A stretch of DNA of 64,000 nt from Clostridiales bacterium (GCA_021203365.1 JAJQBI010000084.1:18930-82929); one strand, 5' to 3'. Positions 53,165 through 62,534 are shown, counted from the first letter of the stretch. The notes: a model not told the origin generated them from the letters alone. Numbers and translations are program-made.

Positions 53165-53193
53165 ATTGTAACATTTTCTCTCGACTTTGTCAA
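53165..53193 (-). promoter_or_regulatory. Promoter of fhs
   Basis: Minus-strand TTGACA (53193-53188), 17-bp spacer, TACAAT (53170-53165), 20 bp before the aptamer. Confidence 0.8.
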
Positions 53194-53251
53194 GAATTTA
53201 TCATAAATTAACTCATATTTTTCATAGTTTTTACAGCCGGAAGAACAGACT

Positions 53252-54487
53252 TTAATCAATATGCACAGCCCCGGTGGCGCGAAGGTTCATAGGATACACG
53301 TTTTTCCGCCCCGCGTATCTGGAGATATACTCCACATAAGCTTCACTGTCCTTCAAAGGAAGGACCACCATGATTACCCCCGCAAAGCCGCCGCCGTGCA
53401 CCCGGCACACCCCGGCTCCGGTTTTCTTCAGGAAAAGCTCCGTCAGAGCCAGCATCAGCGTAATCTTCTGCTCTGTGCAGTCCTGAAGGGAATAGCAGTT
53501 CTGAAGCAGCTCCCAGGAGGATCTTCCGGATTCCTCCATCAGCTGCAGAAGCTTCCCGGCGTCATCCGCCCCGATGGCCTCCCGCGCCTCCTCTACCCGG
53601 CGGTTCTCCTCGAAGAAATGAATGGCGCGAAGCACTGCGCGGTCGTTTGGAATCTCGTTTACATGCTCCAGGAGAGCCTCAAGACTGGTCTCACAGAGAT
53701 TTCCGGCTCCCAGCACCGCGGCGGCCTGGCGCATTTCCGACGGAATACTGGAATACTCCTCGCTCAGATCCGCGTGTCCCCCGCCGGTATTTACGATCAC
53801 AAGGCTGTAGCCGGATTTTTCAAAGGAAAAATCAATGCTTTCACAGCGGATTTCCTCCGGATCGGAAAAATCAAGGACAATGGGGCCGCCCACGGCGCAG
53901 GCCATCTGATCCATGAGACCGGAGGATTTTTTCCAGAAAACATTTTCCGCATACTGTCCGGCTCTGGCGTAATCGGAGCAGGTCATCCGGCCCTCATTGA
54001 AAAGGGAATTCACCATGGCGCACACCAGCATCTCAAAGGACGCGGAGGAGCTCACCCCCGCGGCGCTGATCACACGGGTGGAGACACAGGCGTCAAAGCC
54101 TCCGGTTTTAAACCCTTTTTTCTGTAAATATTCCATAATTCCGGCCACCAGCGCCGTGGTTCCGGAAACCTTCTCCACAGAGGCGATCCGGGACAGGTTT
54201 ACAACCACCTCCCGCCGGTATCCCTCGCTGAAAAGATGGATCGTATCCGTTCCATTGGGCGCAGCCGCCCCGATGGTGTCCAGATCAATGCTGGAGGCAA
54301 TGATCTTTCCTCCGTTGTGGTCCGTGTGGTTGCCGATGATCTCCGTGCGGCCGGGAGATGTGAAATATTCCGGCTGCTCCTCCCGGAAATGGGAGGCGAA
54401 GGCGTCCGCGAGAGCCTGAAAACGGCGGGCGCTTTCCGAAGATTCTTTATAGATTTTCTCTAAAGACCGGGCTGATGGTATGTTCAT
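53252..54487 (-). CDS. galK: Galactokinase
   Basis: GHMP kinase making galactose 1-phosphate in the Leloir pathway. The 411 residues have the galactokinase signature PGRTEIIGNHTDHNGGK near 45-61, the ATP motif ISAAGVSSSASFE near 140, and the C-terminal GGGFAGVIMV. Asp in KKSSGLMDQMACA matches the catalytic Asp. AGGAGG lies 8 nt before the ATG. It is divergent from the AraC-type regulator gene, a possible controller. No galT or galE lies in the window. Confidence 0.92.
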   Translation of the reverse strand: MNIPSARSLEKIYKESSESARRFQALADAFASHFREEQPEYFTSPGRTEIIGNHTDHNGGKIIASSIDLDTIGAAAPNGTDTIHLFSEGYRREVVVNLSRIASVEKVSGTTALVAGIMEYLQKKGFKTGGFDACVSTRVISAAGVSSSASFEMLVCAMVNSLFNEGRMTCSDYARAGQYAENVFWKKSSGLMDQMACAVGGPIVLDFSDPEEIRCESIDFSFEKSGYSLVIVNTGGGHADLSEEYSSIPSEMRQAAAVLGAGNLCETSLEALLEHVNEIPNDRAVLRAIHFFEENRRVEEAREAIGADDAGKLLQLMEESGRSSWELLQNCYSLQDCTEQKITLMLALTELFLKKTGAGVCRVHGGGFAGVIMVVLPLKDSEAYVEYISRYAGRKNVYPMNLRATGAVHID

Positions 54488-54640
54488 AGTAAAAACCTCC
54501 TGATAAAATTCTGCGATAATTCCTTACCCCCTGCGTACTTTAACGCTCATACGTCCTACTATATGCCCCCGGAATATCCCTTTCCTTGAGGATTTTGCGG
54601 GGTTTTAGCAAAATATTGCGTTTTTTCCCTGAAAAAGTGG

Positions 54641-54646
54641 TATAAT
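54641..54646 (+). promoter_or_regulatory. Extended -10 promoter of the AraC-type regulator gene
   Basis: TGGTATAAT extended -10 (TATAAT at 54641-54646); the nearest -35-like hexamer TTGCGT (54616-54621) is 19 bp away. Confidence 0.55.
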
Positions 54647-54662
54647 TATGACACAAAGGACA

Positions 54663-54700
54663 GTATCACAGCGACAAAATATCTTTTGTCGCTCAATCAT
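54663..54700 (+). repeat. Stem-loop element B, copy in AraC-type regulator leader
   Basis: Perfect 10-bp stem AGCGACAAAA (54670-54679) / TTTTGTCGCT (54684-54693), loop TATC, flanked by GTATCAC and CAATCAT. It is inverted on the chromosome relative to the other three copies but has the same orientation relative to its gene. Preceding TATGACACAAAGGAC resembles the start of element A, joined here directly to B. Confidence 0.85.
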
Positions 54701-54743
54701 AATTATCGGAAGATACCGGGAGTTTACCAAAGGAGGAAGGAAA

Positions 54744-55658
54744 ATGCAGATTCAGACAGACGCGTCCGGAAAGGAACTGAAGCGGCACGGAGATTTTGGC
54801 TTTCCCTTTCTGGTCAGCCGGGAACAGCTGTCCGGGTATGAGAGCGGCTCTTTTTTCTGGCACTGGCACCCGGAGGTGGAGCTCACCTTCGTGGAAAAAG
54901 GCGAGATGATCTACCGGGCCGGCCAGAGCACCTTCCATCTGCGGGAAGGGGAAGCCATCTTTACCAACACAAATGTGCTCCACGCGGGGGAAATGTTTGA
55001 GGAAAAGGACTGCAGGTACACACCGGTCACCTTTGACCCAAGGCTGATCTACGGCTTTCACAACAGCGCCGTTTACCGGAAATACGCGGAACCGATCCTC
55101 TGCAGCTCCTCTCTTCCGGCCATTCATTTTGACCTTTCCCGGGGATGGCACCGGGAAGTAATCACATCTGTACAGAAGCTGATCCGCCTGGATAAGGAGC
55201 AGACCGCGGGCTACGAAATGGAAATTCTCGCGGAGCTTGTTCTGCTGTGGAAAACCATTTTTCTGGGCCATCCGGAAAAAAGTCCGTCGGAAATGGAAAA
55301 TGAGGCGGATTCCCGGCGGATCCGGGAAATTCTCACCTTTTTGTCGGACAATTATGGGAATAATATCCGCCTGGACGACGTCGCCGGCCATATTCACCTG
55401 TGTACCAGTGAATGCAGCCGGCTGTTTAAGCGGTATATGAAGGTATCTCTTTTTACCTTTCTGCAGGAATACCGGGTAGAGCGCAGCCTGGAATTTCTGG
55501 CGGATCCGGAAATGTCCATCACCGACGTAGCTCTGCAGTGCGGATTTTCCGATTCCAATTATTACGCCAGGGTTTTTTCCAGAATCAGGGGATGCTCTCC
55601 CAGGCAGTATCGGAAAGCTCTCCGCCCGGAAGCTCCGGACAGCCGGACAAAATCATGA
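54744..55658 (+). CDS. AraC-family transcriptional regulator
   Basis: The 304 residues have an N-terminal cupin sensor (FWHWHPEVELTFVEKGEMIYRAG, LREGEAIFTNTNVLHAGE) and a C-terminal double helix-turn-helix (IRLDDVAGHIHLCTSECSRLFK; SITDVALQCGFSDSNYYARVF). It probably senses a sugar or glycan; divergence from galK suggests control of galactose use, which is inference. The ATG at 54744 follows AGGAGG; the longer frame starting at 54648 would begin upstream of the leader element. Its 3' end overlaps the convergent HAD gene by 74 bp. Confidence 0.92.
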   Translation: MQIQTDASGKELKRHGDFGFPFLVSREQLSGYESGSFFWHWHPEVELTFVEKGEMIYRAGQSTFHLREGEAIFTNTNVLHAGEMFEEKDCRYTPVTFDPRLIYGFHNSAVYRKYAEPILCSSSLPAIHFDLSRGWHREVITSVQKLIRLDKEQTAGYEMEILAELVLLWKTIFLGHPEKSPSEMENEADSRRIREILTFLSDNYGNNIRLDDVAGHIHLCTSECSRLFKRYMKVSLFTFLQEYRVERSLEFLADPEMSITDVALQCGFSDSNYYARVFSRIRGCSPRQYRKALRPEAPDSRTKS

Positions 55659-56466
55659 AAATCCCTCTGGCCACTCCGTCCTCTTCATTGGAAAGGGTGC
55701 CGCGGGAAACCGCCCGTCTTACATGTGGATCCGCGTTTCCCATGGCCACGCCATAACCCACCGCCGTCAGCATCCCCAGGTCATTGTCCGCGTCCCCAAA
55801 GGCAGCGGCCTCCTCCGGGGAAATTTTTAGAAGCGCAAGCAGACGGCAAAGGGTATTTCCCTTGCCCGCACGGCAGTTTCCAATCTCCAGGAGATGGGAA
55901 ACCGAGGAGGTCACGTAGATGTCCGGAACCTGCTCCAGAATCTGCTGCCGAAGGCGGGACCGAAGCTCCGGCTCCCCGCAGAGGAAATCAAAGCTGTCCA
56001 GAGCGGCGCGGTTTTCCCGGGCAAAGGCCGCGATATCCTCCACTGGCCGGCGGGTTCGCCGCATGTATTCCACCCCGTAGCCTGTGGCCCCGTAAGCCGC
56101 AGGATTTTCCAGACATTTGCGGGCACAGTATGGCACGCCGTCCCGAAACACCTCAATCGCCGCATTTCCCGGACGGGGAATCCCAAGAAGAGCGTCCACA
56201 GATTCCGGCGTCAGCAGGCACTGATAGATCCGCCGACGGCTCTCCACCTGATAAATGGCAGCCCCGTTGGAGGTGATGGCGTACTTTGCCCCGGGCAGGG
56301 CAAGCACCTCCGGGGGAATGGAATCAAAGGCCCGGCCGGTGGCGGGCACAAACACAATTCCCCGCCGGACGGCCTCCAGAAGCGCCCTTCTGGAAAGGGG
56401 CGTGATTTCCTTTTGCTCCGTAAGCAGAGTGCCGTCCAGATCGCTGGCAATGAGGCGTATTTTCAT
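55585..56466 (-). CDS. HAD-superfamily (Cof-type) phosphatase
   Basis: The 293 residues show the HAD motifs IASDLDGTLL (motif I, nucleophile Asp), TGRA (II), the Lys in GKGNTLCRLL (III) and FGDADNDLGML (IV), with a C2B cap between motifs II and III. Such enzymes dephosphorylate sugar phosphates or cofactors; the substrate is unknown. The ATG at 56466 overlaps the phoR stop by 4 bp, so it belongs to the pst-pho transcript and might release phosphate. Its end overlaps the convergent regulator gene. Confidence 0.9.
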   Translation of the reverse strand: MKIRLIASDLDGTLLTEQKEITPLSRRALLEAVRRGIVFVPATGRAFDSIPPEVLALPGAKYAITSNGAAIYQVESRRRIYQCLLTPESVDALLGIPRPGNAAIEVFRDGVPYCARKCLENPAAYGATGYGVEYMRRTRRPVEDIAAFARENRAALDSFDFLCGEPELRSRLRQQILEQVPDIYVTSSVSHLLEIGNCRAGKGNTLCRLLALLKISPEEAAAFGDADNDLGMLTAVGYGVAMGNADPHVRRAVSRGTLSNEEDGVARGIFMILSGCPELPGGELSDTAWESIP

Positions 56467-58148
56467 TCGCTTTCTTTTCCTTCCTTTTCTGTTCTTTTTT
56501 TGTGAAACCACAGGGTAATCTCCGTTCCGCGGCCGGGCTCGCTGAGCAGGGACAGCTTCCCGCCCAGAAAATGCACGCCATGCTTTACAATCGAAAGGCC
56601 CAGTCCCGTGCCGCCGATGGCCTTGGAATGACTTTTATCCACACGATAGAACCTCTCAAAAATCCGTTCCTGATCCTCTTTTGGGATTCCAATTCCATTG
56701 TCCCGCACCATCACCTGCACCTCATTTTCAGAATCCTGAAGCCGCAGGAAAACCTCCCCGTTTTCCCGGTTATATTTCACGGCGTTATCACAGATATTAA
56801 ACAGGATTTCCTCCATAATCGGCCGCACAGTAGACAGAACCGCAGAGCCTCCTTCCATATACAGATGCACATTTTTCTTCTCCGCAGCCGCGTGAAGGCT
56901 GGCGAAAACCTCCCGGGCCAGGTCATGAAGATCCACCTCCTCCCACTGATAGGGAACCTCCCCCTCGTCCAGCTGAGAAATCTTAATCACATCCCCCACC
57001 AGGCTGATCAGTCTCTGGGCCTCCTTATAAATCCGTCCCGCAAAGGCCCTGGTATCCTCTTCCTTCACAAAGCCGCTCTGCATAATCTCCGCAAATCCGG
57101 AAATAGAAGTCAGCGGCGTTTTCAGCTCGTGGGAGACATTGGCGGAAAACTCCCTTCGAAAACGCTCTCTCTCCACCTTTTCCGTGACATCCATGAGAAG
57201 GATTACCGCGCCCTCCAGACTTCCGCCGTCCATCGCCGGATCCCCGATCACCTGCACATGGCTGCCGTCCAGCTGCAGCACCGTATCCTGATGTCTCCCC
57301 TCCAGAACATTTTCAATCAGCCTGCGAAAATCCTCGCTGCGGTTCAGGGCGTAAACACTCTCTCCCACCTTCACCTGTTTTACCCGGAAAAGCCTGGCCA
57401 CGCCGGAATTCCCGGAGAGAATCATGGTGTACCGGTCAATCACCAGAAGGCCTTCCTGCATATTTTCCGTGATAAGGGAAAATTCCTCCTGCTGACGGCG
57501 GGCCGCCTCAATCTGGCCCTGAATCTGCCGGTTCTGGCGATACAGCCTGGACAGCAGCGGTTCCACCTCCTCGTAAATATGACTGTCCTCCGGATGCTCC
57601 AGGTCCAGCTCATTGATGGGTCTTACCACATTTCTGGACAGACGTATGGCAAAGGCCGAGGAAAAAAGAATCATCACCGCAAAAATCAGCAGAAGGGCCG
57701 GAAGCATCTGAAGCACCAGCGCCAGAACAGAGGCCCGGGTGCTGGACACCCGCAGGATAGTTCCGTCCTCCAGGCGAAGAGCGTAATAAATGGTCATTTC
57801 CGACAGAGTGCTGGACATGCGGACTGCAGATCCGCTTCCGGTTACAGCCGCCTCCCGGACCTCCTCTCTCTGGTTGTGATTTTCCATGGAGGACTGATCC
57901 GCCTGGTTGTCATAGAGCACGGTTCCGTCCCCGTCAATATACGTGATCCGGTCCTCGTCATTGAGATTTTCCAGGTAGGCCACGCCCTCCAGCTCCACGC
58001 CGCTGGCAAGATAGGCGGCTTCCCGCTCCAGCTCTGTATAAATCTGATCCCCGAAATTCTGATAGAGTATGCCGGTCACTGAGACAAGTCCAAGCAGCAT
58101 GGCAATGACAGAAACCAGCATAATGGATCTGAAAATTTTTTTTGTCAA
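56463..58148 (-). CDS. phoR: Sensor histidine kinase, PhoR-like
   Basis: The 561 residues contain two membrane segments (about 8-30 and 145-167) around an extracellular sensor of about 115 residues, a HAMP-like segment, a PAS domain (about 230-330), the H-box VSHELKTPLTS and the ATPase with NICDNAVKYN, DNGIGIP and GTGLGLSI. Location after phoU supports phosphate sensing. No response-regulator gene (phoB) lies next to it. The start is TTG at 58148 after GGAGGGG. A 140-bp gap with a perfect hairpin separates it from phoU. Confidence 0.9.
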   Translation of the reverse strand: MTKKIFRSIMLVSVIAMLLGLVSVTGILYQNFGDQIYTELEREAAYLASGVELEGVAYLENLNDEDRITYIDGDGTVLYDNQADQSSMENHNQREEVREAAVTGSGSAVRMSSTLSEMTIYYALRLEDGTILRVSSTRASVLALVLQMLPALLLIFAVMILFSSAFAIRLSRNVVRPINELDLEHPEDSHIYEEVEPLLSRLYRQNRQIQGQIEAARRQQEEFSLITENMQEGLLVIDRYTMILSGNSGVARLFRVKQVKVGESVYALNRSEDFRRLIENVLEGRHQDTVLQLDGSHVQVIGDPAMDGGSLEGAVILLMDVTEKVERERFRREFSANVSHELKTPLTSISGFAEIMQSGFVKEEDTRAFAGRIYKEAQRLISLVGDVIKISQLDEGEVPYQWEEVDLHDLAREVFASLHAAAEKKNVHLYMEGGSAVLSTVRPIMEEILFNICDNAVKYNRENGEVFLRLQDSENEVQVMVRDNGIGIPKEDQERIFERFYRVDKSHSKAIGGTGLGLSIVKHGVHFLGGKLSLLSEPGRGTEITLWFHKKRTEKEGKESE

Positions 58149-58198
58149 GTTTCCCCTCCCCGTGTTTCAGGCAAAACAGCCCGTATAAACAGCTTTAT

Positions 58199-58222
58199 CC
58201 TTACTGCCTGCCGGCAGTAAGG
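58199..58222 (-). terminator. Hairpin between phoU and phoR
   Basis: Perfect 10-bp stem CCTTACTGCC/GGCAGTAAGG with a 4-nt loop and no U-run; probably an mRNA-end stabiliser or partial attenuator. Confidence 0.5.
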
Positions 58223-58287
58223 ATCTGTATGAAAAGCATGCTTTCATTGTACTCCAGGCTTCATGGTTTCGCAACCATTTCCCTTTT

Positions 58288-58962
58288 CTACCCTTCGCTG
58301 ATCTCCTGATATTTCTCCCCGTTTCTGTGCACGCCGGTGATGGAATACTCCACCCACTCCGCGATATTCACCGCGTGATCTCCGATCCGCTCAAAATATT
58401 TGGCCGCCATGAGAATGTCCAGGCCGGTCTTCGCATCCGGATGTCCGCTGTAGATCAGCTCCGCCAGCTTTTCCTTGATCTCGATAAAGGCGCTGTCCAC
58501 CGTGTCGTCGTCCTCAATCACCTTCCGGCAAAGCTCCAGATCATCATTCACAAAGGCGTCCACACTCTCTGTCACCATACGCACCGTATACTCCGCCATT
58601 TTTCCGATATTCAGGGGCTCACCGCACACCGTCTCCCCGGGAATATACTGAGAGAGATCCGCGATATCCGCGGCCTGATCTCCGATCCTCTCCATATCCG
58701 AAACCATTTTCAGCGCCGCGGATATGGCCCGCAGGTCGCCGGCCACCGGCTGCTGGTGAAGAAGAAGACTCATGCAGTGATTTTCGATTTCCCGCTCTTT
58801 TCTGTCAATTTCCCGGTCTGTGGAAAAAATCTGGCGGGCCAGTTCCTCCCGGTATCCCAGAATGGACCGGGCAGAAAGTGTGATGACCTTTTCGCAGAGG
58901 CTTCCCATGGTGATCATTTCCACATGAAGCTGTTCCAGCTGTCTCTCAAAACGTGTCGCCAT
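58288..58962 (-). CDS. phoU: Phosphate signalling protein PhoU
   Basis: Links the Pst transporter to the PhoR kinase. The 224 residues form two three-helix PhoU repeats, each with a metal-site motif of E-x3-D type (KMVSDMERIGDQAADIADLS; AKYFERIGDHAVNIAEWVEY). Length is normal. It starts 1 bp after pstB. Confidence 0.95.
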   Translation of the reverse strand: MATRFERQLEQLHVEMITMGSLCEKVITLSARSILGYREELARQIFSTDREIDRKEREIENHCMSLLLHQQPVAGDLRAISAALKMVSDMERIGDQAADIADLSQYIPGETVCGEPLNIGKMAEYTVRMVTESVDAFVNDDLELCRKVIEDDDTVDSAFIEIKEKLAELIYSGHPDAKTGLDILMAAKYFERIGDHAVNIAEWVEYSITGVHRNGEKYQEISEG

Positions 58963-58963
58963 A

Positions 58964-59722
58964 TCAACCGAACCTCCCTGTAATATAGTCCTCTGTTCTC
59001 TTATCCGCCGGCATGGAGAACAGTTTGTCGGTATCGTCGTACTCCACCACCTCTCCCAGCAGAAAGAAAGCGGTCTTATCTGAAATACGCGTGGCCTGCT
59101 GCATATTGTGAGTGACCATCACAATGGTGTAATCCTTTTTCAGCTCCACAGCCAGATCCTCAATTTTCGACGTGGAAATGGGATCCAGCGCGGAGGTGGG
59201 CTCATCCATGAGAAGAACCTCCGGCTGCACCGCCAGAGCTCTTGCGATGCACAGACGCTGCTGCTGCCCTCCGGAAATTCCCAGAGCGCTTTTTTTCAGA
59301 CGGTCCTTGACCTCGTCCCAGATTGCGGCATCCCGGAGAGATTTTTCCACGATCTCGTCCAGCTTTGCCCTGGAGCGGATCCCATGAGTTCTGGGACCAT
59401 AGGCAATATTATCGTAAATGCTCATGGGAAATGGATTCGGCTTCTGGAAAACCATCCCCACCCGTTTGCGCAGGGTGTTTACATCCATATTCCCATAGAT
59501 ATCCTCCCCGTCCAGACACACCTTTCCCGTGATCACACAGCCCTCCACAAGATCATTCATCCGGTTCAGAGATTTCAGCAGTGTGGACTTTCCGCAGCCG
59601 CTTGGACCGATAAAGGCAGTGATTTCCTTTTCCGGGATGTTCATATTAATATTTTTCAGAGCATGGAAATTACCGTAATGCAGCTCCATATCCGCGATGG
59701 AAATTTTCGTGCTGTTATCCAT
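58964..59722 (-). CDS. pstB: Phosphate ABC transporter ATPase PstB
   Basis: ATPase of the high-affinity phosphate importer. The 252 residues have GPSGCGKST (Walker A), the PstB-typical [18 protein letters not shown] after the Q-loop, [13 protein letters not shown] and [15 protein letters not shown]. Length and spacing are normal. It sits between pstA and phoU. Confidence 0.97.
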   Translation of the reverse strand: MDNSTKISIADMELHYGNFHALKNINMNIPEKEITAFIGPSGCGKSTLLKSLNRMNDLVEGCVITGKVCLDGEDIYGNMDVNTLRKRVGMVFQKPNPFPMSIYDNIAYGPRTHGIRSRAKLDEIVEKSLRDAAIWDEVKDRLKKSALGISGGQQQRLCIARALAVQPEVLLMDEPTSALDPISTSKIEDLAVELKKDYTIVMVTHNMQQATRISDKTAFFLLGEVVEYDDTDKLFSMPADKRTEDYITGRFG

Positions 59723-59743
59723 AATTCTCTATATCCTCTTTTC

Positions 59744-60655
59744 CTATTTTTTCGCCACTTTTCCGGCAATCAGACTGGACAGGCCGTTGATAAGAAGTAC
59801 AAAAACCAGAATAACCACTGCCGTGGCGGACGCCTGGTTTGTATGCAGCCCCTCGCTGGACAGCACATACATATGCAGCGCCAGTGTCCGGCCGGAGCCC
59901 ATCAGGCTGCCGGGAACCTGCGCCACAGTTCCGGCGGTGTAAAGCAGGGCGGCAGTCTCACCGATCACACGGCCGATGGCGAGAATCACACCGGCCAGAA
60001 TTCCCGGGACCGCGGAGGGCAGAACAATGCTGAAAATTGTGCGAAGCTTTCCGGCCCCAAGACCAAAGCTGGCCTCCCGGTAAGAATCCGGAACCGCCTT
60101 CAGAGCCTCCTGGGCGGTCCGCATAATCAGCGGCAGAATCATGATCACCATAGTGAGGGAGCCAGACAGAAGGCACATACCCCAGTGCAGCGCCGTAACA
60201 AAAAACAGAAGTCCGAACAGACCGTAAACGATGGACGGAATTCCGGAAAGGGTTTCCGCGGTGAGAAGCACCACCTTCACAAATTTACTGCCCTTATTGG
60301 CGTATTCCACAAGATAAATGGCGGCAAAAATCCCCAGAGGCGCCGCAATGACCAGAGAGACTGCGGTCATAATAAGCGTATTGATCAGAGACGGCATCAG
60401 GGACACATTCTCTGAGGTATATTCCAGACTGAAAAGCTCCGGAGTCAGGTAGGGAATCCCCCGGACCAGAACATATCCGATCAGGAAAAACAGAACTCCA
60501 AAGGTCAGAAGCGCCCCCAGAAGAGTGAGCAGCGCCAGAAGTCCGGAGCCCGGATGACGCACATAGGATTTCAGCTGTTCCCTCAGGGAAACGGAATTTC
60601 TTTTATCTCCCACAGCGGCCGCCTCCGCGGGGACCGCGGTACTGTTAAGCAACAT
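59744..60655 (-). CDS. pstA: Phosphate ABC transporter permease PstA
   Basis: Membrane subunit pairing with PstC. The 303 residues have six predicted membrane segments and the conserved EAA-type loop EALKAVPDSYREASFGLGAGK followed by AIGRVIGETAALLYTAG. It overlaps pstC by 11 bp. AGGAGG precedes the ATG. Confidence 0.95.
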   Translation of the reverse strand: MLLNSTAVPAEAAAVGDKRNSVSLREQLKSYVRHPGSGLLALLTLLGALLTFGVLFFLIGYVLVRGIPYLTPELFSLEYTSENVSLMPSLINTLIMTAVSLVIAAPLGIFAAIYLVEYANKGSKFVKVVLLTAETLSGIPSIVYGLFGLLFFVTALHWGMCLLSGSLTMVIMILPLIMRTAQEALKAVPDSYREASFGLGAGKLRTIFSIVLPSAVPGILAGVILAIGRVIGETAALLYTAGTVAQVPGSLMGSGRTLALHMYVLSSEGLHTNQASATAVVILVFVLLINGLSSLIAGKVAKK

Positions 60656-61502
60656 TCTCAGACCTCCTGTTCAGCAGTGAAAGACTCAGATTGATGATAA
60701 GGATAAACACAAAAAGAACCACTCCGGTGGCGATGAGCGCTTCTCTGTGAAGACCGGAGGCATATCCCATTTCCGTTACAATATTGGCCGTCATGGTGCG
60801 GACACCCTTGAGCAGACCCTGGGGCATCCAGGTCTGATTGCCCGCCACCATAATCACAGCCATGGTCTCACCGATGGCCCGCCCGATTCCAAGGACCACT
60901 CCGGCGAGAATACCGGATTTCGCCGCCGGCAGCAGCACAAAGAAAATACTTCTCTCCTTTGTCGCTCCCAGGGCGAGAGAGCCCTCATAATACGACTCCG
61001 GCACACTGCGGATGGCGGACTCCGTCACCCCGATGATGGTGGGAAGGATCATAATTCCCAGAAGAAGAATGGCTGCCAGCATACTGTTTCCGGTTCCTCC
61101 CAGGTATGACCGGATCGTGGGGACAATGAGAACCAGACCGAAGTAGCCATAGACAATGGAGGGGATTCCTGCCATCAGTTCAATCCCGGATTTCAATGGC
61201 TTATAAATCTGTTTCGGACAGTAGCGGGCCATGAACACAGACGTGAAAAGGGCAATGGGAACCCCCACAACAATGGCCCCCGCGGTTACATAAATACTTG
61301 CTACGATCATCGGAAAAATTCCATACAGATTATTGGAAGGCTTCCAGGTCCTCCCAAAAAGAAATTTCAGCGGTCCGATCTTGGCGATAGCAGGAATTCC
61401 GTTGGCAAACAGGAATACACAGATCAGGGCAACCGCCAGAATGGAAGCACAGGCCGCGATGAGAAATACCGCCTTCATGCCCGTTTCTTTAACTTTGTTC
61501 AT
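60645..61502 (-). CDS. pstC: Phosphate ABC transporter permease PstC
   Basis: Membrane subunit pairing with PstA. The 285 residues have six membrane segments, the PstC-type loop IRSVPESYYEGSLALGATKE and GIGRAIGETMAVIMVAGN. The ATG at 61502 follows AAAGGTG; an upstream in-frame ATG at 61523 lacks a good ribosome-binding site. A hairpin separates it from pstS. Confidence 0.95.
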   Translation of the reverse strand: MNKVKETGMKAVFLIAACASILAVALICVFLFANGIPAIAKIGPLKFLFGRTWKPSNNLYGIFPMIVASIYVTAGAIVVGVPIALFTSVFMARYCPKQIYKPLKSGIELMAGIPSIVYGYFGLVLIVPTIRSYLGGTGNSMLAAILLLGIMILPTIIGVTESAIRSVPESYYEGSLALGATKERSIFFVLLPAAKSGILAGVVLGIGRAIGETMAVIMVAGNQTWMPQGLLKGVRTMTANIVTEMGYASGLHREALIATGVVLFVFILIINLSLSLLNRRSENVA

Positions 61503-61528
61503 AGAACACCTTTCTTTCCTCATTTTTT

Positions 61529-61560
61529 CAGCCAGTCCGCCTTTTACGGCAAACTGGCTG
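61529..61560 (-). terminator. Hairpin between pstS and pstC
   Basis: CAGCCAGT.../...ACTGGCTG stem with further inner pairing. On the minus strand no U-run follows (AAAAAA instead), so it may protect the 3' end of pstS mRNA; on the plus strand it would be a terminator with TTTTTTT. Confidence 0.6.
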
Positions 61561-61573
61561 TTTTTTTCGCAGA

Positions 61574-62443
61574 TTACTCCGCATATTCCTCCACATCGGC
61601 CCAGTCTGTGGTCTCACCGGTGAAAACAGATTTCACGGTCTCGCTGCTGATGCCGGTCAGCTCATTGGAATTGTTCACAATTACGGCGATTCCGTCTCTG
61701 GCAATCTGCGTCGAGGTAAGGCCGTTTTCCGCTTCCTCATCCTTCAGATCACGGGAAGCCATTCCGATATCGCAGATTCCTTCCGCCGCAGAATTAATGC
61801 CTGTGGTGGAATCACTGATCTGCACCTCTACGGTGATATCGCCGTTGATTTCCTGATAGGCCTCCGCAAGCTTTTCCATAACCGGTCCCACGGAAGAGGA
61901 GCCCATCACAACAACCTTTCCGGCTGCTCCGGATGCCTCATAGGCTTCCGCTTCTGTGTCCACTTTAATATATCCCTCATCCTCAATCAGCTGCTGTCCG
62001 TCGGCGCTCATGATGTAACTGATAAAATCCTGGGCCGCGTCGCTTACTTCCTCCCCAAGCACAATGTTGAAGGGACGGGACACGCCATAGGTGCCGTCCG
62101 CTACGTTCTCCGCAGTGGCTACAGCGCCGTCGATTTCCAGAGCCTTTACCGTATCATTTAAGGAGCCAAGGGATACATAGCCAATGGCGTTCTCGTCTCC
62201 GGATACGGTGGTCATCATAACATCCGTGTTATTGGTGATGCTTGCGCCCTCATAGGTCATGTCCACCTTCTCACCGTCGATTTCCTCCTCAATCCCGAAA
62301 AGCTCGATAAATGCGCCGCGGGTTCCGGACCCGTCCTCCCGGGAAATCACATCAATGGTTCCCTCTGCTGCAGATACGTTTGCCGCCAGAGCGGTGGTTC
62401 CGATGAGAGCCGCTGCCAGAACTGTCACGATTCTTTTTTTCAT
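61574..62443 (-). CDS. pstS: Phosphate-binding protein PstS with permuted domain order
   Basis: Extracellular phosphate receptor of the Pst importer. After a Sec signal peptide (MKKRIVTVLAAALIGTTALA, cleavage near NVSAA) the order is reversed from canonical PstS. The normally C-terminal half (ISREDGSGTRGAFIE, YVSLGSLNDTVKA, MSADGQQLIE) comes first. The normally N-terminal half (VVVMGSSSVGPVMEKLAEAY, DSTTGINSAAEGICDIGMAS, IAVIVNNSNELTG, FTGETTDWADV) comes second. No lipobox Cys is present. Length is 289 residues. GAGGAG precedes the ATG. It is the first gene of pstSCAB-phoU-phoR. Confidence 0.9.
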   Translation of the reverse strand: MKKRIVTVLAAALIGTTALAANVSAAEGTIDVISREDGSGTRGAFIELFGIEEEIDGEKVDMTYEGASITNNTDVMMTTVSGDENAIGYVSLGSLNDTVKALEIDGAVATAENVADGTYGVSRPFNIVLGEEVSDAAQDFISYIMSADGQQLIEDEGYIKVDTEAEAYEASGAAGKVVVMGSSSVGPVMEKLAEAYQEINGDITVEVQISDSTTGINSAAEGICDIGMASRDLKDEEAENGLTSTQIARDGIAVIVNNSNELTGISSETVKSVFTGETTDWADVEEYAE

Positions 62444-62506
62444 AGCTTATTTCTCCTCTTTTCCATAACAGGTTTTTGTTTTGCTGCCTTTTTGTTTACG
62501 TGACTC

Positions 62507-62534
62507 ATTATAAAAAGAGGAGGTAAAATGTAAA
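62507..62534 (-). promoter_or_regulatory. Promoter of the pst-pho operon
   Basis: Minus-strand TTTACA (62534-62529), 16-bp spacer, TATAAT (62512-62507). Confidence 0.75.
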
